A stretch of DNA of 64,000 nucleotides from Funiculus sociatus GB2-C1 (GTDB lineage: Bacteria > Cyanobacteriota > Cyanobacteriia > Cyanobacteriales > FACHB-T130): contig NZ_JAMPKJ010000008.1 of assembly GCF_039962115.1 (NCBI RefSeq), positions 1-64,000 of the forward strand, given 5' to 3'. The notes under the pieces are model-generated. The model was given only the letters and a program-made list of their open reading frames with translations. It was not told the origin of the DNA and searched no databases. The translations under genes and the position numbers were made by a program. Positions 57,067 through 64,000 of this stretch are shown here, one piece after another (the first letter of the stretch is position 1; each line of letters opens with the position of its first letter).

Positions 57067-58797
57067 ATGAGTTACCGCATGGATCGCCGCGCCTACGCCG
57101 AAACCTTTGGCCCCACAGTAGGCGATCGCGTTCGTCTCGCTGACACAGAATTATTTATCGAAGTCGAACAAGACTTCACCACCTACGGGGATGAAGTGAA
57201 ATTTGGCGGCGGCAAAGTTATCAGAGACGGGATGGGACAATCCCCAATTTCTAACGCTGCTGGTGCTGTAGATTTAGTAATAACCAACGCCTTAATTCTA
57301 GATTGGTGGGGAATTGTTAAAGCCGATATTGGCATTAAAGACGGGCGAATTTTCAAAATTGGTAAAGCGGGAAATCCCTATATTCAAGACAACATAGATA
57401 TTATTATTGGCCCCGGAACCGAAGCACTTGCTGGCGAGGGGATGATTCTCACGGCTGGCGGAATTGACAGCCACATTCACTTTATTTGTCCGCAACAAAT
57501 TGAGGTAGCGATCGCATCCGGCATCACCACCATGATCGGCGGCGGTACTGGCCCCGCTACGGGTACAAATGCTACCACCTGCACCCCTGGCCCCTGGAAC
57601 ATTTACAGGATGTTACAAGCCGCCGATGCCTTTCCAATTAACCTGGGTTTCTTGGGCAAAGGGAACAGCAGCCAGCCGGAAGGATTGGTAGAGCAAGTTT
57701 TAGCGGGAGCGATGGGCTTGAAGCTGCACGAAGACTGGGGAACCACACCAGCAACAATTGATACCTGCTTAAGCGTTGCTGATGAATATGATGTACAAGT
57801 AGCAATTCATACTGACACCTTAAACGAAGCTGGTTTTGTGGAAACTACCATCAATGCTTTTAAAAATCGCGTTATCCACACATACCACACGGAAGGAGCT
57901 GGGGGAGGTCACGCCCCGGACATCATCAAAGTTTGCGGCGAAGCCAACGTACTACCTTCTTCCACCAATCCTACACGTCCTTACACCGTCAACACCCTAA
58001 ATGAACACCTAGATATGCTGATGGTCTGCCATCACCTCGATCCAAGCATTCCCGAAGATGTCGCCTTTGCCGAGTCCCGAATTCGGCGCGAGACGATTGC
58101 GGCTGAGGATATTCTGCACGATTTAGGCGCATTTAGCATGATTGCCTCAGATTCACAGGCGATGGGACGAGTGGGTGAGGTGATTATTCGCACATGGCAG
58201 ACGGCGCACAAGATGAAAGTACAGCGGGGAAACCTCTCTCCAACCCCCCTTCTACAAGGAGAAGCTCAAGAAAGGGCAGATAATTTTCGGGCAAAGAGAT
58301 ATGTAGCAAAGTACACTATAAACCCGGCGATCGCTCACGGAATTTCTCAGCACGTCGGTTCAGTAGAAGTGGGGAAACTGGCTGATTTGTGCCTCTGGCG
58401 ACCAGCATTTTTTGGTGTGAAACCAGAGATGGTGATTAAAGGGGGAGCGATCGCATACTCGCAGATGGGAGATGCCAATGCTAGTATCCCCACCCCGCAA
58501 CCAGTGCATATGCGTCCGATGTTTGCCAGTTTTGGGGGTGCGATCGCTGCTACCTCCCTCACCTTTATTTCCCAAGCTGCCTTAGAAAAAAACATCCCCA
58601 CTCAACTTGGTTTACAAAAGCCAGCAGTTGCGGTAAGTGGTACGCGGCAATTGAGCAAGCGGGACATGAAGCTTAATGATGCTCTCCCTCGTATAGAAGT
58701 AGACCCTGAAACCTACGAAGTTAGAGCCGATGGAGAATTACTCACTTGCGAACCCGCAACCATCCTACCCTTAGCGCAACGCTACTTTTTATTTTGA
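57067..58797 (+). CDS. ureC: Urease alpha (catalytic) subunit
   Basis: Catalytic subunit hydrolysing urea to ammonia and carbamate at a two-nickel centre. All residues are present: His136 and His138 (DSHIHF), carbamylated Lys219 ([10 protein letters not shown]), His248 and His274 as nickel ligands, His322 or His323 (MVCHHLD) in the flap, and Asp362 (SDSQAMG). 576 aa, about 8 more than usual: residues ~389-404 ([16 protein letters not shown]) form an extra loop before DNFRAKRY, encoded by a repeat-like DNA segment (58231-58278). The catalytic core is untouched, so it should be active. Confidence 0.98.
   Translation: MSYRMDRRAYAETFGPTVGDRVRLADTELFIEVEQDFTTYGDEVKFGGGKVIRDGMGQSPISNAAGAVDLVITNALILDWWGIVKADIGIKDGRIFKIGKAGNPYIQDNIDIIIGPGTEALAGEGMILTAGGIDSHIHFICPQQIEVAIASGITTMIGGGTGPATGTNATTCTPGPWNIYRMLQAADAFPINLGFLGKGNSSQPEGLVEQVLAGAMGLKLHEDWGTTPATIDTCLSVADEYDVQVAIHTDTLNEAGFVETTINAFKNRVIHTYHTEGAGGGHAPDIIKVCGEANVLPSSTNPTRPYTVNTLNEHLDMLMVCHHLDPSIPEDVAFAESRIRRETIAAEDILHDLGAFSMIASDSQAMGRVGEVIIRTWQTAHKMKVQRGNLSPTPLLQGEAQERADNFRAKRYVAKYTINPAIAHGISQHVGSVEVGKLADLCLWRPAFFGVKPEMVIKGGAIAYSQMGDANASIPTPQPVHMRPMFASFGGAIAATSLTFISQAALEKNIPTQLGLQKPAVAVSGTRQLSKRDMKLNDALPRIEVDPETYEVRADGELLTCEPATILPLAQRYFLF
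58231..58278 (+). repeat. Repeat-like in-frame insertion in ureC
   Basis: The DNA reads AACCTCTCTCCAACCCCCCT followed by a CCTT-CTAC-AAGG mini-hairpin, resembling the palindromic CCTCTCC...AAGGAG repeats common between cyanobacterial genes. It encodes about 9-10 residues beyond the usual loop length. Confidence 0.5.
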
Positions 58798-58849
58798 TTT
58801 TTTGTCTGTTGTGCGTTGTCACCCAATGGTCAAGCGCCAAGACAACCGA

Positions 58850-59281
58850 TCAATCTTTCAATACCAAAAACCCTTGTGCGTTTACACGATATTGTTCACC
58901 CACATAGCCAGTGCGTTCATAAAGAATTTGGTGAATGTGCTGGTCTAGCTTTGCTTCGTCAGGAATCTGGGGGCGATAAAAGTTTTTTATTTGTTCTTCA
59001 ATGCCCATATCATCAAGGCGATCGTGGAGTTTAGTTTTTTTCCCTGAAAAGTAAGCATCTCGCGCAGTTTGATCGTTCAAAAAGCTGATAACAATCGGTA
59101 ACGGAACGCCACCAATAGTCATTCTACCGCTGCTAAGCATTACTAACCCAATCGTGGTACAAATAAGCACAGAAAAGTAGATGCCCGTTACAAGTTTTAC
59201 AGGGCCTTTGGGGGAAGGACGGCGATTTGGAGCTTTTTTGTTGCCGATGGTTGGGCTTGATGGAGAAGCAGATCGACCCAT
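58850..59281 (-). CDS. Small single-pass membrane protein conserved in cyanobacteria
   Basis: 143 aa. The N-terminus is Ser/Pro/Lys-rich, followed by one membrane helix (~29-50, VKLVTGIYFSVLICTTIGLVML), then a soluble C-terminal part (LHDRLDDMGIEEQIKNFYRPQIPDEAKLDQHIHQILYERTGYVGEQYRV). I recognise it only as a cyanobacterial hypothetical family. It converges on ureC with 52 bases and no clear hairpin between. Confidence 0.7.
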   Translation of the reverse strand: MGRSASPSSPTIGNKKAPNRRPSPKGPVKLVTGIYFSVLICTTIGLVMLSSGRMTIGGVPLPIVISFLNDQTARDAYFSGKKTKLHDRLDDMGIEEQIKNFYRPQIPDEAKLDQHIHQILYERTGYVGEQYRVNAQGFLVLKD

Positions 59282-59404
59282 ACAGATTAACTTTGAATTT
59301 TGCTTAAATCTACAACACCGAGTTATGCTGTCAATCTATCGATAGTTATATACAGATTTAATTTGGCGGATGTGTCAAGCCGAATAAGGCATATTAATAC
59401 TTAG

Positions 59405-59662
59405 CTACTTACTGGGAATTATGCAAGATGGCAGAGAAACTTATTTGCCGCTGATGGTTGCAATCGCTTTTCAAACAACTTTTACAAAACTGATGACAAT
59501 CTACAGTTCACGAAAATTGAAATCCCCAGAGGGCAAAAGATTGTATTCTTCGAGTTTTATCTTTATAGAATTGGAAATACAGCATCGTTTGGCGGCTTTT
59601 TCCCAGTTAACAGCCAGATGTATAGGACTCAGAAAAATTTACTGGAGATTGATAATTGGTGA
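59405..59662 (+). pseudogene. Start-less open frame, possible gene remnant
   Basis: A frame of 85 codons between TAG (59402) and TGA (59660) reads LFAADGCNRFSNNFYKTDDNLQF then IEIPRGQKIVFFEFYLYRIGN. It has no ATG, GTG or TTG start. The GCNRF segment weakly resembles a META (HslJ-like) domain. An overlapping ATG-started frame (59421-59714) has an improbable composition and is probably a shadow. Either a degraded gene or chance. Confidence 0.25.
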
Positions 59663-59978
59663 GGAAGAAGAGAAAAAAGTTGCATTACTCTGTTTCCCAG
59701 TCCCCAGTTCATAGCATAGGTGGGAACCTGTGAATCCCATGTTGCTTCATCAAACATACGTAAGCTTTTCAGCTATGTCACGGTAGTAAAAATTACTAAT
59801 CTATTACAGTCTTTAGGTAAAAGCTAAAAAAGCTCAGACTACTTGGTTAAACGGATTCTTAAGAATCCTTCCTGGGAATGAGGCAAAATGATACCTTAGG
59901 CGTAAAGAATGATACTTGATAGCTGAAAATTTGAGAAGATTGAATTTTTGATAAGTTTTGTTGTAAACCTACCGTTTC
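59663..59978 (+). promoter_or_regulatory. Upstream region of the receiver-kinase gene with a 16-base palindrome
   Basis: A perfect palindrome GGATTCTTAAGAATCC lies at 59853-59868, 111 bases before the ATG. Such a dyad could be an operator. Nothing else stands out in the gap. Confidence 0.4.
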
Positions 59979-61118
59979 ATGAAGAATCATTCGAGTATCA
60001 CTCAAGCCTCTAAAACTGACCGTATTCTAGTTGTGGATGATTCTCCGGATAATTTGTTTCTCGTTCAAACCATTCTGGAAGAAGAGGGATATCAAATTAC
60101 ATTAGCGGAGAATGGTCGTTCTGCCCTAGCTGAAATCGAACAAGGCCCACCAGACTTAGTATTGTTGGACGTGATGATGCCAGGGATGGATGGCTATGAA
60201 GTCACCAAACGAGTACGAGACAATACTAAGTTGCCGTTTATTCCGATTTTACTAATCACCGCTCACGATCACGCCAGTGTCGTAGAGGGATTAGATACAG
60301 GCGCAGATGATTTTATTCGTAAACCAGTGCAAGTAGATGAATTGCTGGCACGGGTGCGATCGCTACTGCGGCTAAAACACAGTGTAGACGAACGCGACCA
60401 AATTGCTCGTCAGCGAGAAGATTTTGTCTCCTGGCTCACCCATGACTTGCGGACACCGATAGTCGCAGCTGAGAGGATGCTGGCTTTATTTCAGCAAGGA
60501 GCATTGGGAGAACTCGCGCCAGGGATGCAGGAAGCAGTCGTTACAATGGCTCGTAGCAACCGCAACTTACTGGCAATGGTCAACACCTTGCTAGAAGTTT
60601 ATCGCTATGAAGCAGGTCGTAAGACCCTGACTTTTTCCCCCATTGATCTAAAGCAACTGCTTCAGGAAGTTATTGAAGAACTTACTCCCTTAGCTGGGGA
60701 AAAAAATTTGTCTTTGGTGCTAGATGTAGGAGATAAGGACGCTCATAATAAACTTAATAGCAAAGTGGTAGGAGATCGCCTGGAACTTCACCGAGTTTTT
60801 ACCAACTTAATTGGAAATGCCATCAAGTTTACAGATAAAGGCTCAGTCGTTGTCCGAATGGTGCCAGATACTAACATTGTTGACTCCGATACTCCTTCCC
60901 TCATTATGGAAGTCCAAGACACTGGCCCTGGTATCCCAGCAGAAGACCAAGCAGTATTATTTGAGCGATTTCGTCAAGGAAACCACAAGCGTTCCGGTAG
61001 TGGTTTAGGGCTACATTTATCTCGTCGGATTGTGGAAGCTCATCAAGGTGCAATTGAGGTTAAATCAGAGTTGGGGAAAGGTAGTTTATTTAGGATTCGC
61101 CTTCCTGTTCAACACTGA
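59979..61118 (+). CDS. Response-regulator/histidine-kinase fusion (receiver N-terminal)
   Basis: 379 aa, soluble. The N-terminal receiver has Asp64 (VLLDVMMPGMDG), the acidic pair in VVDDS and Lys115 (IRKP). The HisKA helix has His155 in SWLTHDLRTP, and the HATPase domain has N box FTNLIGNAIKFTD, G1 DTGPGIP and G2 GSGLGLHLSRRI. No membrane helices. This order (REC-HisKA-HATPase) is a common cyanobacterial design in which the receiver takes phosphate from another kinase. The nearby membrane kinases without receivers are possible partners. Confidence 0.9.
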   Translation: MKNHSSITQASKTDRILVVDDSPDNLFLVQTILEEEGYQITLAENGRSALAEIEQGPPDLVLLDVMMPGMDGYEVTKRVRDNTKLPFIPILLITAHDHASVVEGLDTGADDFIRKPVQVDELLARVRSLLRLKHSVDERDQIARQREDFVSWLTHDLRTPIVAAERMLALFQQGALGELAPGMQEAVVTMARSNRNLLAMVNTLLEVYRYEAGRKTLTFSPIDLKQLLQEVIEELTPLAGEKNLSLVLDVGDKDAHNKLNSKVVGDRLELHRVFTNLIGNAIKFTDKGSVVVRMVPDTNIVDSDTPSLIMEVQDTGPGIPAEDQAVLFERFRQGNHKRSGSGLGLHLSRRIVEAHQGAIEVKSELGKGSLFRIRLPVQH

Positions 61119-61271
61119 CATGAGAGCCTATTGCGGGGGCAAAGGAGTTTCTTCGCCTCCGTTGGCGATCGCATGGCTTATACTGTTGCTATAGCCAGCG
61201 CGTAAGCGTTAGCCCTATTGATTTTATAGTAACTAAAATCAAAAATATAAAATCAACTACAAGAAACCAAA

Positions 61272-62651
61272 ATGCTAAAAGTACCAAAATTTAGTGATGT
61301 CATAGATAAACAGCGCAATTTTTTTGGGACAGGTAAAACCAAAGATATATCTTTTCGGATTGGGCAATTAAAACTATTAAAGAAAGCGATTGTAGATAAT
61401 AAAGAAGCTATATTGAAGGCTTTGCAATCTGACTTAAACAAACCAGAATTTGAAGCTTATGGCTTGGAGATAGCATTTTGCTTAGAAGAAATAAATAATG
61501 TTCTAAAAAATATTAATAACTGGACAAAGCCAAAAAAAATAAAGGCACCAATTACCCAGTTTTTATCCACAGCAAAGATATATTCTGAGCCTTTGGGCGT
61601 GGTTCTGATCATTGGCCCCTGGAACTATCCATTTCAACTGGTAATTGCTCCTTTAGTAGCAGCGATCGCATCTGGGAATTGTGCAATTTTAAAACCTTCC
61701 GAAATTTCCCTAAACACATCCCATCTGCTAGCTGAAATTATCCTAAAATACTTTAATCCAGAGTTTGTTGCTGTAGTTGAAGGCGGCGTAGACACCAGTC
61801 AGCAGCTACTAGAAGAAAAATTTGACCATATCTTCTTCACGGGTAGCGGTGAAATTGGAAGAATTGTCATGGCGGCGGCGGCAAAACATTTGACACCAGT
61901 AACGCTAGAACTAGGTGGAAAAACTCCTTGTATTGTTGATGCAAAAACTCACCTGGAATATACAGCTAGAAGAATAGTTTGGGGTAAGTTTATGAATGCA
62001 GGTCAAACCTGTGTAGCTCCAGATTACCTTTTAGTAGATAGAAAAATTAAAAAAGATTTATTAGAGCAAATTAAAAAATGTATTAGCGAATTTTATGGAG
62101 AGAACCCGGAAAAAAGTCCTGATTATGCCAGAATTATTAATCAAAAACACTTTAATCGTCTTTGCAAATTTTTAGACAACGGGGAAATTGTAATTGGTGG
62201 ATATACAAATCCATCTGAGAAATACATTGCTCCCACACTGATCGAAGGGGTTGACTGGCAAGATGCAGTGATGCAAGAAGAAATTTTTGGCCCCATTTTA
62301 CCAGTAATCGAATATACAGAATTATCGGAAGCGATCGCGCTTGTCAACGCCAAACCCAAACCTCTAGCCCTCTACTTCTTCTCAACAGATAAACAAAAGC
62401 AACAGAGAGTCTTACACCAGACATCATCAGGAGGTGCCTGCATCAATGATACAGTCATGCACCTTGCTGTCCTAGATTTACCATTTGGCGGTGTCGGGGA
62501 GAGCGGTATCGGTCGTTATCACGGCAAAGCAGGTTTTGATACATTTTCCCATCAAAAAAGCGTTCTCAACAAATCTTTTTTGGTGGACGTGAAGTTAAGA
62601 TACGCTCCCTACCTTGGCAAGCTCAAGTTACTCAAGTCGCTGATTAAATAG
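61272..62651 (+). CDS. Aldehyde dehydrogenase (ALDH3-like)
   Basis: 459 aa NAD(P)-dependent aldehyde oxidation. Catalytic Cys247 (NAGQTCVAPDY) and general-base Glu213 (VTLELGGKTPCIV); the cofactor site includes IIGPWNYPFQL and FFTGSGEIGRIV. Size and the C-terminal GVGESGIGRYHGKAGFDTFSH pattern fit the ALDH3 class, which in cyanobacteria oxidises fatty aldehydes or apocarotenals. Substrate is an inference. The N-terminus is slightly AT-rich. Confidence 0.92.
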   Translation: MLKVPKFSDVIDKQRNFFGTGKTKDISFRIGQLKLLKKAIVDNKEAILKALQSDLNKPEFEAYGLEIAFCLEEINNVLKNINNWTKPKKIKAPITQFLSTAKIYSEPLGVVLIIGPWNYPFQLVIAPLVAAIASGNCAILKPSEISLNTSHLLAEIILKYFNPEFVAVVEGGVDTSQQLLEEKFDHIFFTGSGEIGRIVMAAAAKHLTPVTLELGGKTPCIVDAKTHLEYTARRIVWGKFMNAGQTCVAPDYLLVDRKIKKDLLEQIKKCISEFYGENPEKSPDYARIINQKHFNRLCKFLDNGEIVIGGYTNPSEKYIAPTLIEGVDWQDAVMQEEIFGPILPVIEYTELSEAIALVNAKPKPLALYFFSTDKQKQQRVLHQTSSGGACINDTVMHLAVLDLPFGGVGESGIGRYHGKAGFDTFSHQKSVLNKSFLVDVKLRYAPYLGKLKLLKSLIK

Positions 62652-62685
62652 TTATCCGTTGTCCGTTGGCGTTTGAGAGTTCTCA

Positions 62686-62719
62686 AGTTGTCAGGTTGGA
62701 TTGTTATAACCTGACAACT
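62686..62719 (+). terminator. Hairpin after the aldehyde dehydrogenase gene
   Basis: AGTTGTCAGGTT (62686-62697) pairs perfectly with AACCTGACAACT (62708-62719) with a 10-base loop, 35 bases past the stop; no U-run. Confidence 0.55.
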
Positions 62720-62885
62720 CCTTGCTGACTGCTGACAGCAGACAAGTTGTGATTTAGCTCACTCAAAAAGTAACCACTCCATCACGAAAGTTTCCCATAG
62801 AACATCACAAATTTCCAGCCGAAGCATCACCAGAAGTTATACAGCCAGACTGAATACTACTTATAACGCCCAAAAGGTAGATTCT

Positions 62886-63092
62886 ATGACCCAAATCTGT
62901 GAAGTAGTTAAACGAGTGATTCAAAATGGCTGTTTGACAATTGAAGCCGAAGACCAACTGCGGCAGCTTTTAGCTATTGACTATGACTTAGAAGACATAG
63001 AAGCTTTGACAAAATTGCAGCGCGCAGCAATAGCTGGATTTGTCAAGCAAGAGTCACGACAATTAATGAGTACGGCAAAAAAGCTTGCGTAG
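62886..63092 (+). CDS. Small conserved cyanobacterial protein
   Basis: 68 aa, helical: CEVVKRVIQNGCLTIEAEDQLRQLL, then LEDIEALTKLQRAAIAGFVKQESR. It resembles a family of short cyanobacterial hypothetical proteins. No signal or membrane segment. Isolated between two terminator-like hairpins. Confidence 0.7.
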   Translation: MTQICEVVKRVIQNGCLTIEAEDQLRQLLAIDYDLEDIEALTKLQRAAIAGFVKQESRQLMSTAKKLA

Positions 63093-63210
63093 AGAGGTTA
63101 TCTGTAACGTCTCTACTCAGTGAGCGAACATACCCGGCGACTGTTGGCGCACCCTGCGCGTTAGAGCTTATTCAAGGGCGAGCAAAAAAAGTTCGGATCG
63201 TGTGCCAACA

Positions 63211-63243
63211 TAAATAAAGCCTGCTTGAAGCAGGCTTTATTTA
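63211..63243. terminator. Bidirectional terminator before the sulfite-oxidase-like gene
   Basis: Perfect 15-bp stem (63211-63225 with 63229-63243), 3-base loop, flanked by A/T-rich arms; it lies between convergent genes. Confidence 0.85.
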
Positions 63244-63340
63244 TATAACGCAAGGCTGAAGTTATGTTAAGGAAGTGGCACGAAGTGCGCTTTTTAGTTT
63301 CTAGCCCTTCGCCTCTAACTAATGACTAATCACCAAGGGC

Positions 63341-63934
63341 TTAATAGCTATATCTCTCTTCCGCCCACGGCTCCCCCCGGCGATGGTAGCCATTCCGCTC
63401 CCAAAAACCCAACTCTTCCTGACTGAGAAATTCCAAACCATTAATCCATTTAGCGCTTTTCCAGGCATAGATGTGAGGGACAACAAGCCGCATCGGGCCA
63501 CCATGTTCGGCAGGTAATGGTTCTCCAAATAGGGTGTGAGCAAAAAAGTTTTCTTCCCGCACAAAGTCGTCCATAGAGATATTGGTGGTGTAGCCGCCAT
63601 AGCAGTGTTCCATGATATAGGCAGCTTTCGGGTCAACCTCCACCAGCTTCATAAAGTCTGTAACCTTAACGCCAGTCCACTGCACATCGAGTTTAGACCA
63701 GCGAGTAACGCAGTGGAAATCAGCAGTAAAGTCATGTTGGGGCATAGCCATAAAGTCTGCCCAACTGAAAGTTTTTTCTTTTGCCAAACCCCAGACGCGA
63801 AATTGCCAGGTATCAGCATTGACGCGGGGAGTATTGCCGTAAGTTAGCACTGGGAAGCCTTTTGTCAGATATTGACCCGGAGGAGTGCGATCGCTATCTG
63901 GCGATTCTGGTTTTTTGAAAAATTTTCCTAGCAT
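63341..63934 (-). CDS. Sulfite-oxidase-like molybdopterin enzyme
   Basis: 197 aa, the sulfite oxidase/MsrP (YedY)-type molybdopterin domain in short form: VWGLAKEKTFSWADFMAMPQ, the molybdenum-ligating Cys75 in DFHCVTRWSKLDVQWTGV, then HGGPMRLVVPHIYAWKSAKWINGLEF. No signal peptide is evident, so it is likely cytoplasmic, unlike exported MsrP. It lacks the dimerisation domain of true sulfite oxidase. Substrate unknown. Stop lies beside ACTAATG-type heptamers. Confidence 0.85.
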   Translation of the reverse strand: MLGKFFKKPESPDSDRTPPGQYLTKGFPVLTYGNTPRVNADTWQFRVWGLAKEKTFSWADFMAMPQHDFTADFHCVTRWSKLDVQWTGVKVTDFMKLVEVDPKAAYIMEHCYGGYTTNISMDDFVREENFFAHTLFGEPLPAEHGGPMRLVVPHIYAWKSAKWINGLEFLSQEELGFWERNGYHRRGEPWAEERYSY

Positions 63935-64000
63935 GAGTCAAGTAGAAAAGCGTTTTAGGTACTATATCTACTATGCACAACAGCTAAAAAAATAGCGCCC

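Noticed and set aside
59421-59714. 97-residue ORF starting MQDGRETYLPL
   Set aside because: Composition is unlike a real protein and an overlapping frame looks more protein-like; neither is supported as a working gene.

Overview
The window is chromosomal DNA of a cyanobacterium, most likely a filamentous one of the Oscillatoriales type. The evidence is the very frequent HIP1 octamer GCGATCGC in genes and gaps, the photosystem II gene psbX, ycf66, a one-helix high-light-inducible protein, a cyAbrB regulator, the cyanobacterial division protein Ftn2/ZipN, heptamer repeats (ACTAATG and ATTAGCC types), and a urtABCDE urea transporter behind a consensus NtcA promoter. No insertion sequence, prophage or CRISPR array is visible.

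Layout. 1-6.6 kb: nadC-argS (1-base overlap), def, and dnaA-oriC-dnaN; the dnaA-dnaN gap carries seven perfect DnaA boxes and is the probable chromosomal origin. 6.7-10.9 kb: a minus-strand block of ycf66, three tandem paralogous beta-propeller (PD40/TolB-like) lipoproteins and an exported trypsin-like protease. 11-20 kb: psbX, a YggT protein, accC, tRNA-Leu(GAG), a chorismate lyase, purF, purL and pdhA. 19.9-35.9 kb: ftn2, an AEC transporter, a DUF4912 gene behind a long structured leader, an ArsA-like ATPase, hli-sdhB, cyAbrB, a CPBP protease, cobL-cobH, a 2H phosphoesterase, holA and a DUF4168 protein.

36-58.8 kb is a nitrogen-scavenging island. ureE-ureF-ureG and urtABCDE sit on the left; ureD-ureA and ureB-ureC sit on the right. 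Between them are two Uma2-type nuclease-fold proteins, a GIY-YIG protein, an HdeD-like membrane protein and fmdA/fmdB (formamidase and its zinc-ribbon partner). The structural urease genes are interrupted: a sensor histidine kinase lies directly before ureD, and a methyltransferase plus a second, related kinase lie between ureA and ureB. Together the genes import urea, hydrolyse it with nickel urease (UreABC matured by UreDEFG), and release ammonia from formamide.

58.8-64 kb: a small membrane protein, a response-regulator/histidine-kinase fusion, an aldehyde dehydrogenase, a small conserved protein and a sulfite-oxidase-like molybdoenzyme.

Most functions are recognisable from conserved motifs. 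The parts not explained by known families are the arrangement of the urease genes around signalling genes, the regulatory DNA upstream of fmdA, the structured leader at 23.3-23.9 kb, and the lipoprotein triplet. No wholly new system could be demonstrated from sequence alone.
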